NCBI GenBank assembly: GCA_951230915.1
Contig: OX579633.1
Span: forward strand, 7,352,145-7,416,144
DNA length: 64,000 nucleotides
Direction of reading: 5' to 3'
From: Antitrichia curtipendula
Lineage: Eukaryota > Streptophyta > Bryopsida > Hypnales > Leucodontaceae
Shown here: one piece after another, positions 44,930 through 56,094 of the stretch
Layout of the letters: each line of letters opens with the position of its first letter
Position numbering within the stretch: position 1 is the stretch's first letter
Translations under genes and position numbers: made by a program
Notes under the pieces: model-generated
What the model was told of the DNA's origin: nothing
Databases searched by the model: none
The model's input: only the letters and a program-made list of their open reading frames with translations

Positions 44930-45050
44930 CTAAATCCTAGACCAAAAAACGTAGACCCTAAACCCTAAAACCTTGGATCCTAGATTCTAAATCTAGGATG
45001 CAGACCCTAAACTCTAAACCCTAAACCCTGACCCTTAATCTAGACCCAAG
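44930..45050. repeat. degenerate interstitial CCCTAAA-type repeats
   Basis: Several CCCTAAA and CCCTAAACCCTAAA copies mixed with diverged versions (ACCCTAAACTCTAAACCC). This is the plant telomere motif in an interstitial, decayed state. Similar short TTTAGGG runs occur in introns at about 25605 and 41350. Confidence 0.6.
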
Positions 45051-45415
45051 ACTAGACCCTGAACCCAATGACTGAACTTCTGAAATATATTAACTATGAG
45101 TGGACTTGCTAGTTCTAGTGTGTACCCGTCAGTCCCTCGTTCCAGGCATGATTACACGCAACCTGTCATCATTGAAATGTACTATCACTAATCCGAGGGT
45201 TTAGGGTGTACCCATTAGACTGTTGACGGCTTGGGGTAGCGTTGCCATCACGCGTAATCAATGCCATCAGCCTAACCCTGAACCCTAAAACTGTAACTTC
45301 CTTCTTCTTGTCAGTATTGTGTTTCCAAGTTCATTCTTCTTCATAGTGTGTTTCCATCGCCCAAGCTGTGTTGCATTTCATATTTTTTTTCCTTTTCTTT
45401 GAGTCTATTTCGAAC

Positions 45416-47481
45416 ATGTCAAGTGGCAACAGAGCAAGTTGTTCGAAAAGCCTTATCAAAGGGAAAGCCGCTCTTCAGGCAAAGGAACGGGAACGAAAGT
45501 CTCTTGTGAAATCAGAAGCTCATTTGAAAGAGTCAATTTCGCCAGACTTGTTGTGGGATGCTCCGTTTGATTTACAGGGGATTCCAACAGAGTTGAAAGA
45601 GAGGCTAGTTGTGTTGGCACCGTGTTTGTTAGGGAGAGCAAAGGCGATTTATGACGAGGAGTTCTTTCATAGGGTAGTAGGACTCTGCAAGGAGGGTTGT
45701 TCGTCGAAAGAGGTGACGGAGAGCATGGTTCTAGCAGAGATGTATGAGAGCGATTGGCCTCGTGGGGAAGGTGCCAATAAGACGAGGTATTTGATTGAAA
45801 AGTGTCGGGACCTTCAAGCCCGAGAAGCATACCTGAGAATTTACCAACGAGTATACAGCGACTCTCCCGACAACAAAGCGTTCAGCCAGACGTTCTTGCG
45901 TGCATGTGTCTTTTACCATCAAGACAATGGACGCAAGAACAAGGTCAATTGGGCAGCGGCAGCTGTCAAAGTAACAGAGGAGCGTCAAAATCATGCGCAC
46001 AACAATCCGCTTAAGTTGGGCCCTCCAGCATCGAAGCAACAACTCGCGGGCATCGTGAAGGAGTGTTGTCAGTACTTTGCTGAGCATGGTGGAGCTGAAC
46101 ACGGTGGAGGTGGAGAAACTGGCGTGCAGAAGGTGGATGAGTTGCTCAAGGAGGTGAAGAAGAAGTGCATTGACCTCCGGGGTAAGGAGAAGTGTCTTTC
46201 TAATTTGAAGGACACGTACAAGAAAGTAGAAGGCCGTAAGCTGCAGTTGGAAACAGAAGACGACCGGCTCAATTCCATGAAGGAAGAATTGCGTAGAAAG
46301 AGCAAAGCCCTTGCTAAAGCGGGGGAGCTAGAAGAGAAGGCTCTTATTGACAAGCAGCAACGACAAGTGTGCAAGGACATTGCTGCAAACGACGACAAAT
46401 TGGAGGCAGCCGTGGACTCTGCGGCAAAAATGGCAACCACCATTGCGACCGCCTCCAAAATTTTCCTGAGTTCCGAACAGGCTTTAGAACAGTTGCAAAA
46501 GAAAGTAGCAGTGGAGAGAGCAGCACAGTATTCCATCAAGCCGAAGAAACTTGCTGGAAACAAGTGGTCGGAAGCAGGTGTTTTGCCACAGATTCAACTA
46601 GATGCACCATGTGCATGCTGCTCCCTACTGTTTGTTTCTAACGGTGCAGTACCGTATTCTTGTGGTTGTGTGTTTCACCCTTGGTGTTTGTGGCCAGAAC
46701 TCCTTTCAGGATCTCGCACCTGTCCTCGGTGTAAGAAACTAGGCGATCCCCAGTGGTTGGAATTGTGGGATTTTGACGTCTTAGAAACACCTCCCCGAAA
46801 CCCTCTTCTCAAAGTGAAAGGGCCAGCACTTCCGGAGTCGTCCACCTTTGTGATGCGTAAGAGAGAAGCTGCTAGCGCTGCTGAGGGACCACCAGCTCCC
46901 AAGTCCCCGAAGCCGAAGGTCCAAATTAAGGGTCCTTCGCCCCTAGCTGGTAAGGCAACATACAACGTCCCTCCAATAACTATATATCAGCCGATTTTGC
47001 CCTTTCCTCTGCTTGCTAATCGACCTCGTGGAAGTATCTATACAGAAGCTGTTGTTGCGGCCATTTCAACCTTAGCCAAACATAGTACGTTCTTTATAGA
47101 GTTTTGTTGTCAATTAGCACCCTTTAGCACCTCTGTTTCGTACCTGTGTTTGTTGGAATTTTGTTGTGACTAGCTAGACAAACTAACAGTGATGCTTGTT
47201 TTCGGATGCCCCGAATGTTTCCAACAGCAAATCAATTATTGGAAGAGAGGAAGAAAGAAGAAGAGAGGAAGAAAGAAGAAGACATGAAGAAGGAAGAAAA
47301 GAAGAAGCAAGAGAGGAGGAAGGTGCGTGACAATGACAACAAGCTAAAGGCTCCAGAACAAGAAGTCGAGGAAGAAAGTTCTGAAGACGACGACGACAGT
47401 CCGGAGAAACCTGCATCGGGTTTGTCCGAATCGGCTACATCGGTCTCAGAGGATCTTGATAACTTAATTGAAGCTATATGA
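45416..47481 (+). CDS. coiled-coil RING-finger protein gene, intact-looking copy
   Basis: Start chosen at ATG 45416 (MSSGNRASCSKS); an upstream in-frame ATG at 45368 would add a Phe-rich, unlikely leader. The frame is open to about 47085, where a GTACGT donor lies, and a second exon (about 47190-47481) adds a Lys/Glu-rich tail ending DNLIEAI. Parts: a basic N-terminus; the conserved block IPTELKERLVVLAPCLLG...YDEEFFHRVVGLC (about residues 55-100); a long coiled coil (about 210-390); a RING-like finger CACC ... CGCVFHPWC ... CPRC (about 405-445); and a Pro/Lys-rich region. It has no internal stops, unlike its partner at 42277-44169. Genomic function unknown; a ubiquitin ligase encoded by a mobile element is one possibility. 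Confidence 0.7.
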
Positions 47482-47837
47482 CTTGGCTGGACAGCTTGAG
47501 GACAAGCGATACAGTTTAATATAGGTTTTATAGTCTGAAATGACTCTTGTCCCGTAACATAGCATTTTGAACATTTTGAATATTATGAATACACATTTTG
47601 ACATCACAGGCTTCCCAGAAAACAAGTGCAAAATGAGTTTAAAACTTGAAAAACCGTTGTATTGTTGGCATCGTATTAACTTAGAAAAAAAGAATGCCTA
47701 CATTGTCAAAATCCAGCCTTGGAGTACTTCCTATTACGGCTGTTGGAAACATATCGTTTGTACAGCTTCCCTTGTTCTAAACATCAAATCTATTCCATTG
47801 TAATCTCTATACCTCATGTAGCACTAGTTTTTCCTAA

Positions 47838-49402
47838 TTAGGTGCTAGCCACTATCTCAAAAGTCCAGGGCGGTAGGACTTGTGATACTGTGTTGACAGC
47901 TTCGTGCCTGGGGTTGATATTGATATCGTGAAAACCAGCCTGTCTCACCTTGAAGTGGAACTCCTCTGGTGCCACATCCCCCAAGGTGATACAAACCTCT
48001 CTGCAAATGTGAGACAATGGCCATGCTTTACCCACTTCAAACCTTGCCACCGTCGCACCTTGGAAAACACAAGGAAGAACCACCATTTCCTCCTCCCGCA
48101 CTTGGTCAATCTGTTCCCAAGTGACCCCATCTTGCCCTAGACGCTCTCTTCCATACTTGAAGTTTGTATATAGCGTTGATCGCCCTACATGGTACCTGTA
48201 GAACCGCACAACACATGTTAGAGCAGACTTTAATTCAAGCAAGGCAACAACTTCAAACATCCAAAACCGCAGCAACACAAGGCCATGGCATTGACAATAG
48301 AGCAGTGGAAACAGAAGCAGGCCGTGAACCAGAAATGGCAACAAAGCAATGGCGATATAGTAATGGCAAATTGAGCAATGGCAACATGGTACAACGTACC
48401 TGAAGATTAAGGTGTATTATGAGATAGTGCACCTGACAATATCCTTACCGAATACGATTTTTTGATGCCAACCTGGATCCATAAGGCTCATGAACAGCTC
48501 TTCGGAGGGATTGTTGAGAACATAGAAGGTGGATGTTCGTCTCATCGTGTTTCCATCTAGGGCAAACAGATCAACAAAAACGTGCAGAGGAACAAACCAC
48601 TGCAGATGTCCCATGCGGCTCCCAGTAGTGGCTTTGGTTACAGACTGGAAATCTGCTCAGAACTTGGCTCTGAAAGCTTCACTAGTATGCATGTCCGGGA
48701 GGGGCCAGTCTGGATCATCGAATGTTGGCAACGCAACGACTTAGTTGATCCGTAGAGAACCCTCGGGGTAGGTGGAACATGCACCAAGTTAGAAAAGAAA
48801 ATATCATTCTCAAGTAGCTCGGTGTAGGAACGCCCATTGCGTCCGGCCTCCCCAACATCGTTATGGACAACAACAATGACTCCAAGTATAGAATCTGGAT
48901 CCACCCAATCCTCAAAAAAGGATTGGTACAGAATTGTTTCCAACAAGAAACACACCACACAAAATTAATAACCAAGAAAAAAGCTATTACTAAACCATTG
49001 GCAACAAACTGGAACTCATTCAGAGTGGAAGCGAAGATGTAGTGGAACATTACAGTTGCATGGAACTCGGTCGTGGCGAATTTCGGGATCCAGCAGCACT
49101 TGATGCCAATGATATGCGTGCCTCACCAACACTGCCTCTAGCTCCAGTTTGTTGGAAACGGGCTTGCGGCCATCAACTTTGAACCTGAAATCGACTATTT
49201 GCGCTTTGTAAGATCCTCGCATGCTGTCCCCTCCATGCCGGTGAGCTTCTCGCGCCCAAGTTCCTCTAAACCCCGGATTCAACCTCACCCATGAGAGTCT
49301 CTCATATCTTGTAGGAATCCACTCCCCTTGATCATTGTGCGTGTTGTGGAGAGTCACTGTCGCAACTTCTGAACGAGGTCTATGACTTTCCATAGTCTTC
49401 AC
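47838..49402 (-). pseudogene. unrecognised decayed multi-exon gene
   Basis: Three coding-like blocks on the minus strand in order: 49402-49030 (rich in His, Arg and Trp; GTWAREAHRHGGDSM and VRHAYHWHQVLLDPE), about 48925-48417 (DPDSILGVIVVVHNDVGEAG, then NTMRRTSTFYVLNNPSEELF in a shifted frame) and about 48200-47838 (STLYTNFKYGRERLG, then VLPCVFQGATVARFEVGKAW). The joins need introns or frameshifts. No family was recognised. It converges with the RING gene at 45416-47481 and may belong to the same element. Confidence 0.4.
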
Positions 49403-51596
49403 ACCCTCCCTAACCGCTCACACAATCCAACCCAAAGTTCGTATAAAAGCAGTTGCCACTGATCAACTGTTTCCACACTTCGACACTCTGATTCCACACT
49501 CCAACACTACTATGAACTACCTGTTTCCACCGCCAATACAAATTTTACATTGATCATACTATTGTGTTAGTTGAAAGTAATTTGCACCACTTGCTAGAGT
49601 GTGTACCAATTTCATTCTAGCTAGATTCGTTTGAATTTGAAATTCCCACAAAATGTGTGAAGCCATCACATCAAAGACTTTCACCCAGCGGCTCCACTAC
49701 TTGTCCTGTTGCGCAACAGGTCCTGCATCAGTACACCCATCGCCAAACCCTTTTTATAATGTTAATGGAGGACATGGTACGTTGGGTACAAGGGTTATTT
49801 TATAATACCCAACACCATGGTCCGATTGGAGGAACCCTGTGACAAATCTGATGTCACGGCCTTATACTCCACGTTGGCAACGTGCCCTGTGGCATTTATC
49901 GGGATTTTTCCAGGCCGATATTAGAAAATGCAAGTTGGACATCTGGAGACCCCAGTTTTGCTCTAATGATATTTATGCATCTTCTTCCCAAATCCAATGT
50001 ATTGTCGGGCTACTCCGTCTTCAGAGTGCCGCGTGAGCAATGTCGTGCATGCCAAAATACACGAGGGGCAACACACTTCTTCAACAACGGTCTTTCCGTT
50101 TTCGGGTGTCCAAATCCAAAATCCAAACTTGTCTCCGGTGATGTCAATCCTAGAGCCTACATGGACATGCTCATAGCATTGTTCTCTAATTCTTGCTCTA
50201 ACTGTGCGGAAATTGAAATTAGCACCAAGAAAAAGGAAGTTATCAAATTTTTGAGGTGATAATGTCATTACAAAGGTCTCTCACAGATCTACAAGAAGTT
50301 TTCATAACTTTTTCTCAATTGACTCCTCTAAGTTTCAATTTCCAGCAATAGAAAAAACTTAAGGACATTTTTTGTCCTCTTTGACATTTTGGGATTAATC
50401 GTGATATGCGGAATTTGTAGCCCCTAACCAAATTCTTAAATTGTAATATGTTTTAGGTTCTAAATATTTTAGGTTTTATGTTATATTAATGCAATTACTG
50501 CATCTTTTGAGTTCATTGTCATTGTAACAAACTATTACAATAAGATCAAAAATAAAATAAAATAAAATTGAATTGATTGTATCCCTCTGGTAAGCTCAAA
50601 AAAGAATTTAAATTAAATTTATTTATTTTTGTATCCACCCATCCCACCCGTTTGTAATTTTCAAGTGGAGATGGGGGTAGCATATATATCTCATATCCTG
50701 TATCCGTATCTCATATCTCGTATTTCATATCTATATTTGTATTATGTATTGTATCTACATATGTATAAGACATGTATGTGTATCATATTTGTGTTGTATC
50801 TACATTCATACAATACATGTATATGTATTGTGTCCTTATCTGTATCCAAATATGTTTTTCAAGATCAATGGCATCAGGAGGGGGAGGATTTTTTTTTAAT
50901 TTTAAAATCAACAAATCTCAATTTTTCAAGCGGGGGGGGAGGAAATGGACATGACGCATCTTTTGATTACATTGGACATTGTGATATGTTTTAGGTTCCT
51001 AATAAGACAATGAAGCTTTCACTATTACAAGCCAACCTCTCTTTCGGTTTTTTAGTCTCAACCTACAGGTAAGTTAACTCCCTACTCCCTTTATAAAAAA
51101 AACAGAGTTCATTTGGAGCTCCCATTCCTGTTGAAAACAAACTAGAGTTCAATTAGAAATCCCCAATCCCTATTAGAAACAAACAAGAGTTCATTTGAAA
51201 CCTCCAATCCCATTGAGGTAGGAGGTCCATAAACCACTCATCTAAGAGCTAAATCTAAATTTTGGGGAGGTAAAACTTCTTTAAATATTTTTCGGTAAAT
51301 TTTCCTTGAAAGGCAAGAGAAATTAACATCTCAAGTTGTTTCATATTTTTTGAAGCTTTGTAGATTTAGTTATGAATTTCTGAAGTAGCAGAAAAGTGCA
51401 TTTTTGTGGGCTCTAAAACCGACCACCTCCTCAAATGCACACCATTTGTACACTGGAAAGTCCAAAATGTACTTATAGAGCCCGATTGGTTTTAGAACCC
51501 GCCCCATTTTAGAACCTGTTACCTTAGAAGAAAAATAAAATAACCGAACATAACATTCAAGAGCTGTGAGAGCAGCTGCCTTCCCTCTGACGGAAT
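49403..51596. other. AT-rich region without clear genes
   Basis: A TATAAAAG box sits on the plus strand at 49442-49449, followed by a weak open frame at 49882-50259 with Cys and Asn-rich composition; no family was seen. 50640-50860 is a TATC/GTAT-rich low-complexity tract. Nothing else was recognised. Confidence 0.35.
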
Positions 51597-51657
51597 GATG
51601 TGGTATATTCCACATCATTTCATCCAAAGGATGAAATGGTGTGGAATATTCCACACC
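51597..51657. repeat. 61-bp hairpin, arms 29 bp
   Basis: GATGTGGTATATTCCACATC...TTTCATCC, a three-base loop AAA, then GGATGAAATGGTGTGGAATA...CCACACC. The arms match at all but three positions. It could be a short foldback insertion. Confidence 0.75.
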
Positions 51658-51889
51658 CAACATTAGCTAATAAGCCACGCGTCAATAATGTCAGACTTCT
51701 GCTCAGTGCCAAGGTCATGACTGTACAATCGGGTTACTGGGAAATTGACCACTTTCAATTTCAACAGAAAGTAAAAAAATAGCTTAAGAAAATGAAAAAC
51801 AACTCAGTGAGGTCAATAATTTCAAATTTTTAATTCCCTCACATTGCATTGTAAGCCATTCATGTTTTGTGATTTGGAATGAGAAGACA

Positions 51890-52480
51890 ATTCTTTATGT
51901 ACATATGGGGTGGTAGGAAGTAGAACAACCCACGTGGGATATGTAATTTAGAGTTTGTAATTTCTCAACCGCTCATAGTTAAGTCTAAATTAGGAATTGT
52001 GTTAAAATTATAATTTCAGACCTCATTTAGGCATAGTGGAATACCTTTTTTCAAAATACTTTGAGCTAAAATAAGTTGGAGAATAAAGTTAAATTTCATC
52101 TCCAAAAATCCGTTTGAGATTTTAATATTCCACTCAAAAGTTATAGACAAATTTCATAGAGGGGTTTAAAAGGATTTTTTTTTGACATTTTCATACATCC
52201 TCTCTGAAATTTGTCCATAACTTTTGAGTGGAAGATCTAAATCTAAAACGGATTTTTGGAGATGAAACTTAGCTTGATTCCCCAACTTATTTTAGTTCAA
52301 AGTATTTTGAAAAAAGATATTACACTATGCCTAAATGAGGTCTGAAATTATAATTTTAACACAATTCCTAATTTAGACTTAACTATGAGCGGTTGAGAAA
52401 TTACAAACTCTAAATTACATATCCCACAAGGGTTGTTGTATCTCCTACCACCCCAAGTGTACATACAGAGCTTCTCTTTA
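51890..52480. mobile_element. ~590-bp foldback element, arms ~275 bp
   Basis: The left arm (about 51893-52165) and right arm (about 52195-52478) are inverted copies at roughly 90 percent by eye. Shared landmarks include GGGGTGGTAGGA, GGGATATGTAATTTAGAGTT, CTCAACCGCTCATAGTTAAG, AGACCTCATTTAGGCATAGT and TCCAAAAATCCGTTT. Only about 25-30 bases separate the arms. Non-coding. The same arm sequences bound the larger element at 53480-55445. Confidence 0.85.
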
Positions 52481-53479
52481 CAACAAAAAAAATCAGAATA
52501 AATTATTCATGGCAAATGGTTAGATTTCATTGGTGTAATACTCAATGAAGTCTTTCAGTTTTGACAGACCATCTATCTTTAAAATTATTTGTTTGTATAT
52601 TTGGTCCTAGAATTAGCCAAAAAAATAAATCGCACCATAAATGCACTGCCATTGTCTCGGTCCTGAAGCATACATTAATAACATGTGGATGCATTTCGTG
52701 GATGAAGACTTCAGAGAGGCAAAGGCAGCCTCTCTGAAGGCTCTTGAATGTTATGAAGTCATTTGTAGCCCAGTCCCATTAGAAGCTAACCTGAAGTCAT
52801 TGGGAACATCCTAGTCTTGTCAATGGGGCCAATTGATTGGGCTCAGGGGTGGAGAGTCTGAGAAGAGGGGCTGAGTAGAGGAAAGTCAGCTAGATCAATG
52901 AAAACCAATTTGAATGGAGAGAGTATGTATTTAAATTTGAAGAAGAAGGTTGTGATTTGAGAATCTAAATACTTGTGGCCTAGCAAATCCAGAAGTTGAA
53001 ATTAAGGGACAAATTTAACCTCCACTATGTTGACTTTGGGTTCAAAGAAAAAAAAAAAAAAAATTGAATGCATGTTGACTATTAGTATACATTTAGTAGA
53101 AGGTGTTGAGATTTTAGATAATATTAATTATAATATTATTATTATTATTATTATTATTTTATTTTTGATATAAATGGAATCCATTTCATAAACAACGATT
53201 ACACCACAATGCAACCTGAAGGCTGGACAACCTAATAAAGGGTACAGAAAACAAACTTTTGCCTGTTCCACATAATGTTTACAACAATTCTAAGGCCATA
53301 ACAAAGGACTTATGGTATGTTCCCACCTGGCGTTTGCAAACACCAGGTGTTAAAAGATAAAACCTCGGCATTAAAAGAAAATATTTTTATTTCTCAGGAG
53401 TTCAGGTTCGGAATTGATTTCACTACAATTCAGATTTCACTACAATTGAGGTTCGAAAAAGATTTCACTACAATTCAAT
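52481..53479. other. non-coding spacer with TTA microsatellite
   Basis: No gene recognised. Contains an A-run at about 53047-53063 and a TTA-type microsatellite at about 53128-53160. Confidence 0.5.
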
Positions 53480-55445
53480 TCTAGCACATGTATATTACAA
53501 AATGGGTGGAGATATTGTTTTTATAATGAATTTCATTGTCCATCATGAATCTTCAAAGGGTATGGGACAATTTGAAGATGACAATTTAACCAGTCATTGT
53601 CAAAATGCAGGAATTGTGTTTAATGTAGAATTTCAGACCTCATGTAGGCATAGTATAATAACTTTTTTCAAGAAAATTGGAACTAAGAAAAGTTGGTAAA
53701 GTAAATAAACTTTCATCACCAAAAATCCATTTGAGATTATCAGCCTTAAATCAAAATCTTGGGACAAAATTCAAAGAGGGATTGGAACAAACCCCTAAAG
53801 CTGTATTGCATATTAACCCTTAAATTCCCAAGGCCTTTTCTAAGCTTCTTGAAGCTTGCTATAAATTAAACTAAATGTCAAAATTTTAATAAATTTTATC
53901 AATTTTCTAAAAATCATAACCATACAAATTCAAATTAAGCTCGTTAAGTATCCCATGGGAAAAAAATCTTAACAATATCACTTATGATTTGAAAAATTGT
54001 AATGTTTAATTATAAAGGTGCTAAAATTATGAAACCAATTTGAAGCCTTTTAGTCCTCTTTTTACATGTCAAATCTAAAAAATTGGTCACCAAAAAAATA
54101 TGAAGGTTAAAGGGCAGAACATGTAGAGCTCCAATCAATTTACAACTTCTCAAAAAAAATTATTTTATTTTCTTAAATGAATTTTTTATGTGATTTTATC
54201 TTTAAGATCTAGTGTATTTGAGAGCCTTCAACACTAGAAAATCAAGGTTTGCAATAGAATTCCTTGCTCAAAATCTTGAATAGAAAAATAATAATCATTC
54301 ATTTTTATAATTAGATTTTTTTTGTTGAAACTAGATTTAATATTTTTTAAGAGAAACTATCAAAAACAGTAACTTGGTTAGGTTTTTATTTAACTTCAAA
54401 GTATTTTTGACAAGAAAATTCATTACCTCAAGCATTTAAAGGATTAGAATAGGTATCCCTCGAACTGACACTTTTTGCTACTCCTCTTGGTTTCTATTAT
54501 TATTAGATGAGTCAAATTTTCATATTTTCTTGTTGGCAAATCAAAGGAGGTTCTAACACATTAAAGAATGCAACATTTGAATATTGTATGCAAAAGTAAT
54601 GATGGGTCACAACTTTTTTTTATTGAAGTTATGACATTGTAAATTGAGATCACATAATCCTATGCAAACTCTCATTTATCTCGCAAGGGGACAAAAGATC
54701 CTTCAAGGGTTAAATATTTTTCCAACAAATAATGTTGAACTTGCCTTCCAGATATTGTAGTTTAGTCTTTGGTCTCTCCCTTTGCTTGTAGGTTAAAACT
54801 ATAAAATACTCTTGTTTTAGTATTTTTTGTACTCTCCTTTTCTAATAGAATCCTCTTCTCATCACTTCCATCTAAAATACAAAATAAATAAGTAAAAAAT
54901 TATATTATTGCAAATTATAACTTTCATTAACCTTGAAACGCTAGACAATCCAAAAGTGACCAATGGATGACTTTCTAAATCATTGTAGTAATGAAGAATG
55001 TACCTATTGGTTCATACATTAGATCATTTTTGACAAAGTACCTTAGTGATGAGTCTCCTCTTTCTTGAATTAAAGATTCCAAATAAGTGCACTTTGTGCT
55101 TGAAATGATGAATTGAATTGCACTTCTTGTTGCACAAAGTCAAAAAAAATGTTCCTCCCAACCCCTCTTTGAATTTTGTCCCTAACTTTTGATTTAAGGC
55201 TCCAAATCTGAAATGGATTTTTGGTGATGAAAGTTAGCTTGATTTTAAGAAAATTCATAGTTCAAAATTTCTTAAAAAAAAGTTATTCTACTATGCCTAT
55301 ATGAGGACTCAAGTTCTAAATTGAACACAATTCCTCTGTTTGACTTAACTAGGTATGAACGGTTGAATTTTTATTAAACCTAATTTACATATCCCACATG
55401 AGTTGTTTTACATTCCATCACCCCACTTGTATAAAGAAATTGCTT
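53480..55445. mobile_element. larger member of the foldback family (~1.9 kb)
   Basis: The left arm (about 53600-53790) carries GAATTTCAGACCTCATGTAG, GGCATAGTATAATAAC and CACCAAAAATCCATTTGAGA. The right arm (about 55150-55440) carries the reverse complement of these and ends with CACCCCACTTGTATAAAGAA. The arms equal those of the element at 51890-52480 but enclose about 1.3 kb instead of 30 bases. No transposase is visible inside; part of the interior (53940-54330) also occurs in reverse at about 19610-20020. Confidence 0.7.
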
Positions 55446-56094
55446 ATACATCCTCCTAATCATATTCAATTCAATTGAAACTTTCAGGAATTTCTATGAG
55501 GTGGGTATTGAGAAATTTCAAAATTTTTGATTTTCCCACGTCAGGCCTTGCTAGTTTTGGCCTTGGGCAGCCATTGTTCTAATGTACTTGGTCATCAGCC
55601 AAGCATGTTGTTAAGAGCGGCAGTTCTATGTTCAAATCTTCATTTTAAGAAGATTTTAAAGTTTTTGTTACTGACTAGTTTTGCTATGGTGGGCCAACGA
55701 TACAGAAGTGATTAATGACTTTAGGAGCGCTCTCAGGTCCATGCCACCTCGGCTGTCATGTAGGTTCGGTAGATAGATGAGTACATGCACAACAATTTAC
55801 AGATGATTTACTGCCACCGTAAGGCCAAGTGGGATCATACCTTTAGTCCAAATAATATCAAACCGGAACCAAATATGTTGGGCTTGTTGTGGTCTACATC
55901 TCGCATCATGTTGGGTACCACACGTCCAGTTTCCAAAAAGACCCTCCCAAATCGCAGTTTGAATCCTGTCAGAACCATTAGTCTTGTGAAAAAACAGGAT
56001 TGTTTCAAGAAATGACATTATTTTCTTTAATCCATAGTCAATTAAAAGACAATTAGTGTCAAAGGATTGACAAAGCAAAATACCTCAAAAAGAA
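55446..56094. other. stretch with a weak tRNA/SINE-like segment
   Basis: No gene. At about 55586-55650 a TTGGTCATCAGCCAAGC motif followed 30 bases later by TATGTTCAAATC is loosely like the A and B boxes of a tRNA-derived promoter, so a SINE fragment is conceivable. A tRNA cloverleaf could not be drawn. Confidence 0.3.

Noticed and set aside
44930..45050. True telomere end
   Set aside because: The CCCTAAA copies are few, degenerate and flanked by coding elements on both sides; at best an interstitial remnant.
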